This document shows, in pieces, positions 44,455 to 53,998 of a stretch of 64,000 nt of DNA; position 1 is the stretch's first letter, and each line of letters begins with the position of its first letter. A program made the translations under genes and the position numbers. Origin of the DNA: Arthrobacter zhaoxinii. Lineage in GTDB: Bacteria; Actinomycetota; Actinomycetes; Actinomycetales; Micrococcaceae. The DNA lies in assembly GCF_024385505.1 (NCBI RefSeq), contig NZ_JANFLT010000002.1, forward strand, positions 62,001 through 126,000, given 5' to 3'. Below the pieces are notes generated by a model. It was given only the letters and a program-made list of their open reading frames with translations. It had not been told where the DNA came from and ran no database searches.

Positions 44455-45816
44455 CTAGCGGCGGGAGTCCTGCTTCGGAGCATCCTCCACGTGCAGGTCG
44501 TTGCCCTTGGTTTCCTTCACCATGGTCACCGCGACGAGGGACACCACGCACAGCACCATGATGTAGATGCCGATCGAGGGCGACCAGCCGGTCTCGTTCA
44601 GCAGTGCCTGGGCAATGGTCGGCGCGAACGCCCCGCCCAGGATGGCCCCGAGGGCGTACCCAATGGAGACCCCCGAGTACCGCACCCGCGCCGGGAACAT
44701 CTCGGCGTACATGGCGGACTGCGGGCCGTAGGACAGGCCCAGGCCGATGGTCAGGACAAAGATCGCCACCGCAAACAACACGATGTTGGTGGTGTCGATG
44801 AGCAGGAACATCGGAACCGACCACAGGAACACCCAGGCGTAGCCGATCTGGAACGTCCGGACCCGGCCGATCCGGTCGGACAGGATTCCGCCGTAGAGCG
44901 TGAAGATCAGCCAGCCGAAGGACCCCAGCGTGGTGGCCAGCAGCACCGAGGGCCGGTCCATGCCCAGCCCGCCCGTCTCCGGCTTGCCCGTGGCATAGGA
45001 GGCGAAGAACGCAATGACCAGGTACCCGGCCGCGTTGTTTGCAACGAAGATCAGCGCGCTGAGGACCACCTCGCGGCTGTTGTGCCGAAACAGCTGGCCC
45101 AGCGGCGCCGAGGATTCCTTCTTCCGCTCCTGGATCTCCTTGAACACGGGGCTTTCGGCCACCGAACGGCGGATGAAGTAACCCACGGCGATCAGCACCA
45201 CGGAGAGCAGGAACGGAATGCGCCAGCCCCAGGCCATGAACTGCTCCTCGCTCAGGCTGGTGCTGAGCACGTACATGACGAACGTCGCCAGGATCATGCC
45301 GATCGGCACGCCGATCTGCGGATACGCGCCGAACAGTCCGCGCTTGTTCACCGGCGCATGCTCCACCGACAGCAGGGCCGCTCCGCCCCATTCCCCGCCC
45401 GCAGAGAAGCCCTGCAGGATGCGCAGCAGGATGAGCAGGATGGGGCCGGCGATGCCGATCTGCGCGTAGGTAGGCACCACGCCGATCAGCGCGGTGGAGG
45501 CACCCATCATGATCAGGGTGAACACCAGCATCTTCTTCCGGCCGATCCGGTCCCCCAGGTGTCCGGCAACCACGGCGCCCAGCGGGCGGAAGAGGAAGCT
45601 GATGCCGATGGTTGCGAAGGAGACCACCTGCCCCAGCGGCCCGTCATTGATGGGACCGAAATACAGGGTGGCCAGAACCAGGCCCGCAGCCTGGGCGTAA
45701 ATAAAGAAGTCGTACCACTCGATGGTGGTGCCGACCAGTGTCCCGGCGAGGACCTTGCGTTCCTCCCGGCTCATCGGCCCGGAAGAGGGCACGGCGGACG
45801 CGGCGTTGGTGCTCAT
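44455..45816 (-). CDS. MFS transporter, metabolite:H+ symporter (MHS) family
   Basis: 453 residues, 12 helices. The start GTTIEWYDFFIYAQAAGLV and the loop GHLGDRIGRKKML are diagnostic of the MHS subfamily (ProP, ShiA, KgtP, citrate carriers), which import organic acids or betaines. Substrate cannot be read. GGAG precedes the ATG by about 6 bases. It diverges from the next MFS gene across 240 bases. Confidence 0.9.
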   Translation of the reverse strand: MSTNAASAVPSSGPMSREERKVLAGTLVGTTIEWYDFFIYAQAAGLVLATLYFGPINDGPLGQVVSFATIGISFLFRPLGAVVAGHLGDRIGRKKMLVFTLIMMGASTALIGVVPTYAQIGIAGPILLILLRILQGFSAGGEWGGAALLSVEHAPVNKRGLFGAYPQIGVPIGMILATFVMYVLSTSLSEEQFMAWGWRIPFLLSVVLIAVGYFIRRSVAESPVFKEIQERKKESSAPLGQLFRHNSREVVLSALIFVANNAAGYLVIAFFASYATGKPETGGLGMDRPSVLLATTLGSFGWLIFTLYGGILSDRIGRVRTFQIGYAWVFLWSVPMFLLIDTTNIVLFAVAIFVLTIGLGLSYGPQSAMYAEMFPARVRYSGVSIGYALGAILGGAFAPTIAQALLNETGWSPSIGIYIMVLCVVSLVAVTMVKETKGNDLHVEDAPKQDSRR

Positions 45817-46056
45817 CTAAAACTCCATTGTTTTGAGACGGATAAAAACCGGAGAGCGATCACTCCCACATCCGGATGCCCGCATCGTACGCCCGCCGCA
45901 GCCGGCGGGACCTGCACCGGAACCGGCGAGTTTCAAAGCTGCAGGGTTTGCCACGAACCGCCCGGGGGTATGCCGTGCACGGAAGTAGGTCCACAATGGA
46001 CTTCGGCTCTTTTTGCGCCTCTTCCACTTTCTCGACTGAAACGGCACCAACGCACT

Positions 46057-47559
46057 GTGAATACCTCCAAGCCGGACATCAAACCCTGGCCGGCCCTCTG
46101 GTCCCTGGTCATCGGATTCTTCATGATTCTGGTGGACTCCACGATCGTCAACATCGCCACCCCGGCCATCATGGCGGATCTGGATGCCGGCCTGGATAAG
46201 GTCATCTGGGTCATCAGCGCCTATCTGCTGGCCTACGCCGTGCCGCTGCTGATCACCGGCCGTCTCGGCGACCGGTTCGGCCCGCGGCGCGTCTACCTGA
46301 TCGGACTGGTGGTCTTCACCCTCTCCAGCCTCTGGTGCGGCTTCGCCAACAGCGTGGACGCACTGATCCTGGCGCGCGTCTTCCAGGGCTTCGGCGCCGC
46401 GCTGATGACTCCGCAGACCATGTCCGTGATCACCCGGATCTTCCCGCCGAACAAGCGCGGCACTGCGCTGGGCCTGTGGGGCGCGACCGCCGGCGTCGCC
46501 ACCCTGGTGGGACCCATCCTGGGCGGCGTCCTCGTGGACGCGCTCGGCTGGGAATGGATTTTCTTCATCAACGTGCCCGTCGGCGTCGTGGGCTTCATCC
46601 TCGCCTACCGCCTGGTGCCGAAGCTTGCCACGTCCGTGCACCGCTTCGACTACCTGGGCGTCCTGCTCAGCGCTGCGGGCATGTTCGCCCTGGTGTTCGG
46701 CATCCAGGAAGGCGAGAGCTACAACTGGGGCACCATCGCCGGACCCGTCTCCGTCTGGTCCCTGATCATTACCGGCATCGTGCTCCTCGCCGCGTTTGTG
46801 CTGTGGCAGCGGTTCAACCGTGCCGAGCCGCTGCTGCCGCTGAAGCTTTTCCGGGACCGCAACTTCTCCCTGGCGAACATCTCCATCACCGGCATGGGCT
46901 TCGCCGTGACGGCGTTCTCCCTTCCGCTGATCCTCTTCGCGCAGAACGTGCGCGGGTTGAGCCCCACGCAGGCGGCCCTGCTGCTGGCCCCCATGGCAGT
47001 GCTGTCCGGGGTCCTGGCCCCGATCGCCGGCAAGACCGTGCAGCGCGGGAACCCCAAGTTCATTGCCGTGTTCGGCTTCGCGGCCATGGCGGCGTCCCTC
47101 ATCTGGCTCGGCGCGCTTCTGAGCCCGGACGTGCCCTACTGGCAGCTGGTGCTTCCGATGCTCCTGATGGGCCTGGCGAACGCGTGCATCTGGCCCTCGG
47201 TTTCCCTGACGGCCACCCGGAACCTGGCGGCCGACGTCGCCGGTGCCGGTTCCGGTGTCTACAACACCACCCGGCAGTTCGGCGCGGTGATCGGCAGCAG
47301 TGCCATCGCGGCCATTATGCAGTCCCGGCTGACGGCGCATCTGGGCGGCGGAGCGGCCGACGGCGGCACGGCGCCGGCCGCGGGCGCGTTCCCCGAAGCG
47401 CTCAAGGCAGGATACTCCGAGGCAATGGGCCAGTCCCTGTACCTGCCCGCCGCGGTTATTCTCCTGGCCCTGCTGGCGTCGCTGTTCTACGCCAAGCCGG
47501 CCCCGGAGCTCACCTCCCGCGGTGCGCGGGAAGCCGCACCGACCGTCTCGAAGGGCTGA
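46057..47559 (+). CDS. MFS transporter, DHA2 (EmrB/QacA) family
   Basis: 500 residues, 14 helices. GFFMILVDSTIVNIATPAIM is the helix-1 motif D of drug:H+ antiporters, and GRLGDRFGPRRVY is motif A. Start is GTG at the point where similarity to the family begins; no clear ribosome-binding site is visible, so the start is tentative. It is likely an efflux pump of unknown drug range. A terminator follows 22 bases after the stop. Confidence 0.88.
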   Translation: MNTSKPDIKPWPALWSLVIGFFMILVDSTIVNIATPAIMADLDAGLDKVIWVISAYLLAYAVPLLITGRLGDRFGPRRVYLIGLVVFTLSSLWCGFANSVDALILARVFQGFGAALMTPQTMSVITRIFPPNKRGTALGLWGATAGVATLVGPILGGVLVDALGWEWIFFINVPVGVVGFILAYRLVPKLATSVHRFDYLGVLLSAAGMFALVFGIQEGESYNWGTIAGPVSVWSLIITGIVLLAAFVLWQRFNRAEPLLPLKLFRDRNFSLANISITGMGFAVTAFSLPLILFAQNVRGLSPTQAALLLAPMAVLSGVLAPIAGKTVQRGNPKFIAVFGFAAMAASLIWLGALLSPDVPYWQLVLPMLLMGLANACIWPSVSLTATRNLAADVAGAGSGVYNTTRQFGAVIGSSAIAAIMQSRLTAHLGGGAADGGTAPAAGAFPEALKAGYSEAMGQSLYLPAAVILLALLASLFYAKPAPELTSRGAREAAPTVSKG

Positions 47560-47580
47560 CCGCGCTGCCCGGACAGCAGG

Positions 47581-47613
47581 AAACCGGGCAGAGCCCCCGC
47601 TCCGCCCGGTTTT
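47581..47613. terminator. Bidirectional terminator between MFS and Mn catalase
   Basis: AAACCGGGC/GCCCGGTTT stem with an inner GAGC/GCTC pairing, ending TTTT on the plus strand and flanked by AAA on the other. Confidence 0.82.
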
Positions 47614-47617
47614 CGGG

Positions 47618-48499
47618 CTATTCCTTCTTCAGCTTGTCCTGCGCAGCCCCTGCTGCCTTCTCCACGGGGTTGGGCACATCGGTGGTGCCGTAGAACCGTG
47701 CGTCCGGGCGGGTGGGGGGCGGCATGGGGGCCCGGGTGGTGGGACCGTCGTGGTAACTGAACTCGCCCTTCCCGTCCGGGGCGGGCCCCTTGGCCCAGGA
47801 ACCTTCCTTCGCATGCTCCCCGTCGGAGAAGTTCAGGTACTGGTAGGACACCTCGCGGTGTTCCTTGTTGAGCGGGAAGTTGCTGGGTACCGGTAGCTGT
47901 TCCATGTTCTCCGCCTGAAGTTCCAGGGCCGCGGTGGTCCACTGGTTCTGGTGCATGGTGTCCCGGGCCAGCAGGAACGCCAGCAGGTCCCGCACCCCGT
48001 GGTCATCGGTCATGTGGTAAAGCCGGGCGACGGCGAGGCGGCCCTGCATTTCAATGTTGGCGTTGGACGTAAAGTCCGCCAGCATATTGCCGCTGGCCGT
48101 GATGTACCCGCCGGTCCACGGGTTACCGTTGCTGTCCACCGGACGGGCACCGGCACCGGCCGCGATGGCGTGCTGCACATCCATGCCGCCCACCACTGCT
48201 GCAACCGTGGGATCGTCCTGGACCGCGTCGCCGGTGATCCCCAGCGGGGCCTTTTCCAGCAGCTGCGCAATCATGACGGCTAGCATTTCCACGTGGCCCA
48301 TTTCCTCGGCGGCGATGCCGTACAGCAGGTCCCGGTATTTGCCCGGGATGTGCGCATTCCAGGATTGGAATCCGTACTGCATGGCTACCGTGATTTCGCC
48401 GTACTGTCCGCCCAGGGCCTCCTGCAGCTTCCGGGCGAATACGGCATCCGGCTTATCCGGGGTGGCTTTGAACTGGAGTTCTTGTTTGTGGAAAAACAT
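47618..48499 (-). CDS. Manganese catalase
   Basis: 293 residues. This ferritin-like enzyme splits hydrogen peroxide with a di-manganese centre. Ligands are visible in GIAAEEMGHVEMLA (Glu, Glu, His near 65-73) and LLARDTMHQNQW (near 180); LQFKATPDKPD at the N-terminus is also typical. The start MFFHKQE is fixed by GGAGGA 5 bases upstream. The C-terminal ~60 residues are Pro/Lys-rich and probably wrap the hexamer. It converges with the MFS gene. No iron-type catalase is in the window. Confidence 0.92.
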   Translation of the reverse strand: MFFHKQELQFKATPDKPDAVFARKLQEALGGQYGEITVAMQYGFQSWNAHIPGKYRDLLYGIAAEEMGHVEMLAVMIAQLLEKAPLGITGDAVQDDPTVAAVVGGMDVQHAIAAGAGARPVDSNGNPWTGGYITASGNMLADFTSNANIEMQGRLAVARLYHMTDDHGVRDLLAFLLARDTMHQNQWTTAALELQAENMEQLPVPSNFPLNKEHREVSYQYLNFSDGEHAKEGSWAKGPAPDGKGEFSYHDGPTTRAPMPPPTRPDARFYGTTDVPNPVEKAAGAAQDKLKKE

Positions 48500-48699
48500 G
48501 CAATTCCTCCGCACCTTGTGGACCGGCGCCGAAGTCGGCTGTCCCTCGGTCGGGGGTGCCGTGGCCGGTCACGGTGATTCCAAAGTAGACCCGCGCCGAA
48601 GCCCGTGGAAGACCGTACCCCGGACTTGCCGGAGCGTGGCAGGGAACCGCCCCGTTTCCTTGCCGGAAGAAGGGCTGCAGCACCGATAGTGTCCTTGCC

Positions 48700-50175
48700 A
48701 TGGTCTCCCAGGAACATTCCGAAACCCCCGTCCGCCCCGGCCCGGATGCAAACCCCGCACCGGATGTCACCGATGACTTCGCGGTGCGGCGGCACACCCT
48801 GCCCTCGGGTCTGGCGTACACCACCACCGCCGGCCGGATGGTGTTCCGCAAGGAAGAAGTCCGCGACGGGAAGTCGGACGGGTTCCTGCCCAAGGCGGAG
48901 ATCTTCGTGGTTGCCTACACCGCTGATGCCCCGGAGACCGGCCCCAACCGCCGCCCCGTGGTGTTCGCCTTCAACGGCGGGCCGGGATCCTCGTCCGTGT
49001 GGCTGCACATGGGGCTGCTGGGCCCGCGGATGGTGGACTCGGGCGACGCCGGCGCGCTGACCCCTCCCCCGTTCGGTCTGGTGGACAACCCGCAGACCCT
49101 GCTGGAACACGCGGACCTGGTGCTGATCGACCCCGTGAACACCGGTTTCTCCCGCGTGGTGGACGGCAATGACGCCGCCGAGTTCCACGGGTTCGAGGAG
49201 GACCGGGACCTGGTGGCCGAAGTGATCCGGCTCTGGACCACACGCAACAACCGCTGGCTGAGCCCGAAGTACCTGGTGGGCGAGTCCTACGGCACCCTGC
49301 GCGCGGTGGCCGTCGCCGGGAAGCTGTTCGACGCCTACGGAATGGCGGTCAGCGGACTGGGCCTGATCTCCACGGTGCTGAACCTGGCCACCCTGGATTT
49401 CGCACCCGGGCGGGACACCCCCTACGCCCTGCATCTGCCCACCTACGCCGCCATCGCGCATTTCCACGGCCGGCACCCGGGACGCGAGCTGGCCGACGTC
49501 GTCCGCGAAGCCGAAGAGTACGCCTCCCGTGACTACGGCTACGCGCTGACCCAGGGTGCCCGGCTGGGCGCAGGGGAACTCGACGACGTCGTTACCCGCC
49601 TGGCCGCGATCACCACCCTGAGCGAGGGTTTCATCCGCCGCACCAACCTGCGCTGGGACTACGCCATGTTCTCCGCGGAGCTGCTCCGGGACCAGAACCT
49701 GGCGGTGGGCCGCATTGACGGCCGGTTCACCGCGGCGCCGGCGCATCAGCAGGACTGGATCAACTGGGATGACCCCAGCCTGGTGGCCATCAACGGACCC
49801 TACTCCGCGGCAATCAACCACTACCTCCGCACGGAGCTCGGCTACGAGAACGATCTCCCGTACGAAATCCTCACCGGCCGGGTCCAGCCGTGGAGCTACA
49901 AGGCCTTCGAGGGTGTGCCCGTGGACGTCACCGGCACCCTGGAACGGCTGCTGGTGCACAACCCGGGCCTGCGGGTGCACGTGGACTACGGCTACTACGA
50001 CGGCGCCACGCCGCACTTCGCCGCCGAGTACGTGTGGGCCCACATGCGGCTGAGCGAGGAAGCACGGTCCCGGTTCACGCACCACTACTACGAGGCCGGG
50101 CACATGATGTACGTGAAGCCCGACTGCCGGGCGGACCAGCTGCGGAACCTCGCTGGGTTTGTGACTGGAGCCTAG
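48700..50175 (+). CDS. S10-family serine carboxypeptidase-like protein
   Basis: 491 residues. FNGGPGSSS (about 92-100) and nucleophile Ser197 in VGESYG match the S10 family; the Asp of the triad is expected in VDYGYYDGATP (near 430) and His in YYEAGHMMYV (near 470). Eukaryotic members are secreted, but no signal peptide is present here, so it acts in the cytoplasm or is exported by another route. The start ATG is 7 bases after TAGTGT without Shine-Dalgarno (leaderless). Monocistronic. Confidence 0.88.
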   Translation: MVSQEHSETPVRPGPDANPAPDVTDDFAVRRHTLPSGLAYTTTAGRMVFRKEEVRDGKSDGFLPKAEIFVVAYTADAPETGPNRRPVVFAFNGGPGSSSVWLHMGLLGPRMVDSGDAGALTPPPFGLVDNPQTLLEHADLVLIDPVNTGFSRVVDGNDAAEFHGFEEDRDLVAEVIRLWTTRNNRWLSPKYLVGESYGTLRAVAVAGKLFDAYGMAVSGLGLISTVLNLATLDFAPGRDTPYALHLPTYAAIAHFHGRHPGRELADVVREAEEYASRDYGYALTQGARLGAGELDDVVTRLAAITTLSEGFIRRTNLRWDYAMFSAELLRDQNLAVGRIDGRFTAAPAHQQDWINWDDPSLVAINGPYSAAINHYLRTELGYENDLPYEILTGRVQPWSYKAFEGVPVDVTGTLERLLVHNPGLRVHVDYGYYDGATPHFAAEYVWAHMRLSEEARSRFTHHYYEAGHMMYVKPDCRADQLRNLAGFVTGA

Positions 50176-50242
50176 GGTTCGGCCCTCCGGCGGGCGGCGG
50201 AACAGTGCCGCGAAGGCTGTTTCGCTACGGAGGGACGCCGGT

Positions 50243-50743
50243 TTAGCGGGTCGCGAAGTGAAGCCAGACTGCTCCGCCCCAGAGTCCACCTGCGGTCAGC
50301 GCCAGCGCGAGCTCCGCCAGGATCCCGAGGCCCATCGCCTTCAGGGTGGCCACGCTGGAGGACCACGCGGTGGGCAGGTCCCGCTTGCGGAGCCACTCGC
50401 TGAACAGCAGGCCGACGGCGAATCCGATGAACAGCCCGACGGCGGGAATGGTGAACATGCCGACGATGCCCACGCCCACGCCGGCCACAATGGAGCGCTT
50501 GGGGATTTCCCGTTCCTTGAGCCGCCGTCCGGTGAGTAACGCGCTGGAGAGCATTCCGGCGATCAGGAGGACCGCGCCGATGCCGAAGGCCCACCAGGCA
50601 GGCGCGCTCTGCACCCCCAGAGCCCAGCCCAGCATGGCAATGATGATCAGGATGCTGCCCGGCAGCACGGGCAGCACAATGCCGATCAGACCCACGGCGA
50701 TGACCAGGGCTGCGGCAATGGTTACAAGAAGGTCGGGATCCAT
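50243..50743 (-). CDS. DUF456-domain membrane protein
   Basis: 166 residues with four or five helices. GLIGIVLPVLPGSILIIIAMLGWAL followed by a basic KEREIPKRS loop and GIVGMFTIPAVGLFIGF is the DUF456 signature. Function unknown; the family is widespread in bacteria. ATG is preceded by a G-rich run and lies 6 bases after AACACT, a weak leaderless candidate. The frame is open a further 129 bases upstream but is not coding-like. Confidence 0.8.
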   Translation of the reverse strand: MDPDLLVTIAAALVIAVGLIGIVLPVLPGSILIIIAMLGWALGVQSAPAWWAFGIGAVLLIAGMLSSALLTGRRLKEREIPKRSIVAGVGVGIVGMFTIPAVGLFIGFAVGLLFSEWLRKRDLPTAWSSSVATLKAMGLGILAELALALTAGGLWGGAVWLHFATR

Positions 50744-50899
50744 GCCCCCAGTGTTCCACCAGCGGCCTGCGCTGCTGTGTATTTGCGGGCCGGGGTGGCT
50801 GCATTTTCCCGGCCGCATTTTCCCGCCCGCCGCCGCATTCCGGGAAGTGGCCGGCAACGTGCGCTGGCGCACAACGGTGCGGTCAGGTGGAGGAATTAC

Positions 50900-50911
50900 T
50901 AAGGATGCTTA
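50900..50911. promoter_or_regulatory. TAAGGATGCTTA, near-copy of the palindrome at 53999
   Basis: One mismatch from the perfect palindrome TAAGCATGCTTA found upstream of the SDR and universal stress genes. Here it lies 53 bases before the membrane-protein gene, overlapping a likely TATAAG -10 region. Confidence 0.4.
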
Positions 50912-50963
50912 TAAGGTGGCATCTTCAGCCCGATTCACCGGACGGAAAACAGGAGAGCAGTAA

Positions 50964-52136
50964 ATGAGCACCGAACCAGGGAACACAAACGCTTCCAACA
51001 CCGGACGCGGCGCCTCTGAGGGCGGCCCGTTCCGGGACCGGTCCGACCGGCCGGCACCCGTTGACAACAGCCAGGCCGTTCCCGTGGACGGACACCGGGA
51101 GGACACCGCCACCCGGGCCATGGACACCGACGCCGCTGCGCTGCACACCTCCAGCCGGCGCTCGGGCAGCCATGCTGCCGAACCCGCCGCCGGCTACGTC
51201 GACGACGACGCCGCCAACCGCCCGACGTCTGCCTCCGATTCCCGTTCGGACTCCGAAGATACGCGCACCCGGGTCGCACCGGTCGCCGCAGGTTCGACCG
51301 GCACGGACGGCACCGGTGAACACCGGGGCGCTACGTCGGTATCCGCCGTGCGCGACCACCGTGATGCAGACACCGACCGCGACGCGGACCGCGACGCTGA
51401 GAACCGGCACGAGACCGCTGCCCGCACTTCCGCGGACGGCCGTGACTCGGACCGAGACAACGGCCGGAACGGGAAGCATGACGGCGACGTCGTGCGGACC
51501 GGCAACCGCCGGCATGATGACCGGGACGCTGAGCACACCCGCGGGGCTGCCCTGCCCAACCGCGAGGCACTGCTCGCCCGGGAAAAGGAACGCTTCGGCG
51601 GCTTCAAGTTCGGTGCAGCGTTCTTCGGCTGGTTGACCGCTACGGGCATGGTGGTGCTGCTTTCGGCACTGGCCGCGGCCATCGGTGCCGCAGTGGGTGT
51701 CTCGGCTGAAACCAACCTGGGCCAGGCCCTGGAATCCGCCGCAGCCAACCAGTCCGCCGGCATCATCGGCGCTATCATCATGCTCCTGGTCCTGCTGCTC
51801 TCCTACTTTGCCGGCGGGTACGTCGCCGGCCGCATGGCCCGCTTCAACGGCGCCAAGCAGGGCCTGGCCGTCTGGCTGTGGGCACTGGTGGCGGCCGCCG
51901 TCGTCATCATCCTGGGTTTGATCTTCGGCAGCGACATCCGCAGCATCAGCCAGCTCAACTCAGTTGCCCCGCTGCCGGAGAACCTCGAAGGCGTGGACGC
52001 CGGCACCTGGATTGCCGTCACGGCGAGCCTTGTTGCGACGCTGCTCGGCGCCATCCTCGGCGGCCTGGCCGGTATGCGTTACCACCGTCGTATTGACCGT
52101 GCGGACTTCCGCACGGAGGAGACCACCGTCCGCTAA
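50964..52136 (+). CDS. Membrane protein with long charged disordered N-terminus
   Basis: 390 residues. About 205 N-terminal residues are extremely polar, dominated by Asp, Arg, Thr and Ser with repeated DxDRDADRD runs, and surely disordered. The C-terminal half has four transmembrane helices with LLSYFAGGYVAGRMARFNGAKQGL in the middle, resembling TIGR04086/YrzE-like membrane proteins. AGGAGAGCAGTAA precedes the ATG. The large tail may be an adhesive or osmotic-stress element (inference). No domain of known function. A repeat array lies directly downstream. Confidence 0.8.
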   Translation: MSTEPGNTNASNTGRGASEGGPFRDRSDRPAPVDNSQAVPVDGHREDTATRAMDTDAAALHTSSRRSGSHAAEPAAGYVDDDAANRPTSASDSRSDSEDTRTRVAPVAAGSTGTDGTGEHRGATSVSAVRDHRDADTDRDADRDAENRHETAARTSADGRDSDRDNGRNGKHDGDVVRTGNRRHDDRDAEHTRGAALPNREALLAREKERFGGFKFGAAFFGWLTATGMVVLLSALAAAIGAAVGVSAETNLGQALESAAANQSAGIIGAIIMLLVLLLSYFAGGYVAGRMARFNGAKQGLAVWLWALVAAAVVIILGLIFGSDIRSISQLNSVAPLPENLEGVDAGTWIAVTASLVATLLGAILGGLAGMRYHRRIDRADFRTEETTVR

Positions 52137-52224
52137 GACGCGGCTTTACGGTACCAGCGGCCACTGCATCCCCGGTTCCGGGGTGCGGCGGCCGCTTTTG
52201 TTTTTGCTCGGGCAGCACCCCCTC

Positions 52225-52886
52225 CAGCACGGCATTCCAGCCAGCAGTGGGATCCTGTGCCGTCCCGGTCGCTCCCAGCAGCACCACCAGCACCATTCCG
52301 TGGGACCCTGTGCCGTCCCGGACCCCATCGCCAGCACGGCATCCCAGCCGACGGGACACTTGTTGCCTCCTGGGACCCCATCGCCAGCACAGCATCCCAG
52401 CCGGCGGGACACTTGTTGCCTCCCGGGACCCCACCAGCACCACCAGCACCATTCCGTGGGACCGCGTGCTGTCCCGGCCGCTCTCAGCAACACGGCATCC
52501 CAGCCGGTGGGACACTTGTTGCCTCCTGGGACCCCACCAGCACGACCAGCACCATTCCGTGGGACCCTGTGCCGGTCCCGGCCGCCCCCACCAGCACGGC
52601 ATCCCAGCCGGCGGGATACTTGCTACCTCCTGGGACCCCACCAGCGCCACCAGCACCATTCCGTGGGACCCTGTGCCGCCCCGGACCCCATCGCCAGCAC
52701 GGCATCCCACCCGGTGGGACACTTGTTGCCTCCTGGGGCCCCACCAGCACCACAGGCACCATCCCCTGGGACCCTGTGCTGCGGCGCCGGCCTCCCAGCA
52801 GCACGGCATCCCAGCCGTTGGGACACTTGCTACCTCCTGGGACCCCACCAGCGCCACCAGCACCATTCCGTGGGACCCTGTGCTGC
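52225..52886. repeat. Intergenic repeat B: ~104-bp units, six to seven copies
   Basis: The word CAGCACGGCATCCCAGCCGG (with variants) starts near 52226, 52331, 52384, 52488, 52591, 52691 and 52797, and CACCATTCCGTGGGACCCTGTGC (variants; described by its ends) near 52291, 52448, 52550, 52654, 52758 and 52861. Main spacing is 100-107 bases, with one 53-base half unit. The module carrying TGGGACCCCACCAGCACCAC aligns to the reverse strand of repeat A at 4964-5245. All six frames stay open for long stretches only because stops are absent from the unit. It lies between converging genes. Confidence 0.9.
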
Positions 52887-52927
52887 CCGGGGCCCCACAA
52901 ACCAACTGGACCGGACGCGCCCGCCAC

Positions 52928-52994
52928 CTTAAACACCTGAGGCCCCGCAACTTAAACATCTGAGGCCCCGCAACTGCGGAGCCTCAGATGTTTA
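52928..52994. terminator. Duplicated hairpin 3' of the SDR gene
   Basis: A 23-bp direct duplication (52928-52950, 52951-52973) whose second copy forms a perfect 14-bp stem TAAACATCTGAGGC/GCCTCAGATGTTTA with 52981-52994; a 5-bp inner stem (CCGCA/TGCGG) fills the loop. Lies 14 bases past the SDR stop, so it probably ends that transcript; the left copy gives a second, alternative stem partner. Confidence 0.75.
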
Positions 52995-53008
52995 GCAAAC
53001 CGGAACCG

Positions 53009-53917
53009 TTACGGGGACGGGGTTCCGCCGTTGACGTTCAGGGTTTCGCCAACCACGTAGCTGGATTCCGGGGACGCCAGGAAGACGTAGGCCGGGGCCA
53101 GTTCGGTGGGCTGTCCGGCACGGCCCAGCGGGGTGCTCTGGCCGAACTCCGTCAGCGCTTCCTTCTGCTGTCCGTCGGACGGCTGGAGCGGAGTCCAGAA
53201 CGGACCCGGCGCCACGGCATTCACGCGGATGCCCTTGGGCGCCAGCTGCTGACCCAGACCCTTGGTGAAATTGTTGATGGCCGCCTTGGTGCTGGCGTAG
53301 TCCAGCAGATCGGCGGACGGGTTGTATGCCTGGATCGAGGTGGTGTTGATGATGGTCGATCCGGCCGGCAGGTGCTTCAGCGCAGCCTTCGTCACCCGGA
53401 AGAAGGAGTAGATATTGGTCTTGAACGTGTGGTCCAGCTGCTCATCGGAGAGATCTTCGAGGCTCTCCACGGCAATCTGCTTACCCGCGTTGTTGACCAG
53501 GATGTCCAGCCCGCCCAGGGCCGAAACGGCATCCTCGACCAGCTGACGGCAATACTCGGGATCCTTGAGATCACCGGGAAGCCGCACCAGCTTACGGCCG
53601 GTCTTCTCGACCACCTCGGCAATGTGCTGGGCGTCCGGCTCCTCCTCGGGAAGGTAGGAGATGGCGACGTCGGCCCCCTCGCGGGCGAAGGCAATGGCCA
53701 CGGCCGCACCAATGCCGGAGTCGCCGCCGGTGATGAGCGCCTTGCGGCCCTCCAGGCGGCCGGTGCCGCGGTAGGTGTCCTCGCCGTGGTCCACGTGCGG
53801 GGTCATGTCCTTGTCCAGGCCCGGCTCGGGCTGGTCCTGGATGGGCGGGGCGATGGACGGGTAGCGGTCCACGGGGTTCTGGAAGGTGTACTGGTCCGAC
53901 TTGTTGCCGTTGGTCAT
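53009..53917 (-). CDS. SDR oxidoreductase, YghA/general-stress type
   Basis: 302 residues. A ~45-residue N-terminal extension (FQNPVDRYP...QPEPGLDKDM) precedes the Rossmann fold with TGGDSGIG, NNAGKQ and the Ser-Tyr-Lys triad in NTTSIQAY...YASTKAA. This extension is typical of Bacillus GSP39/YhdF and Escherichia coli YghA, stress-induced aldehyde or ketone reductases. It diverges from the universal stress gene and shares with it a 12-bp palindrome, suiting joint stress control (inference). The ATG is preferred over a GTG 12 bases earlier. Confidence 0.88.
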   Translation of the reverse strand: MTNGNKSDQYTFQNPVDRYPSIAPPIQDQPEPGLDKDMTPHVDHGEDTYRGTGRLEGRKALITGGDSGIGAAVAIAFAREGADVAISYLPEEEPDAQHIAEVVEKTGRKLVRLPGDLKDPEYCRQLVEDAVSALGGLDILVNNAGKQIAVESLEDLSDEQLDHTFKTNIYSFFRVTKAALKHLPAGSTIINTTSIQAYNPSADLLDYASTKAAINNFTKGLGQQLAPKGIRVNAVAPGPFWTPLQPSDGQQKEALTEFGQSTPLGRAGQPTELAPAYVFLASPESSYVVGETLNVNGGTPSP

Positions 53918-53998
53918 AGAAGTTCCCACTTTCGGTAGGTCAGTCCATTCGGGCGGTCCTGTCCGGACCGCCGTAATAGGCGGGCGCTCACGCTAACG

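Noticed and set aside
44425-46056. N-terminal extension of the DHA2 transporter frame by over 500 codons
   Set aside because: It is the antisense shadow of the MHS transporter; DHA2 similarity begins at about 46057.
52018-52963. Open frames of 150-320 codons across array B in several frames
   Set aside because: They arise because the repeat unit has no stops. All frames on both strands are open, none has a start signal, and the translations are Pro/Thr/His-rich repeats without a domain.
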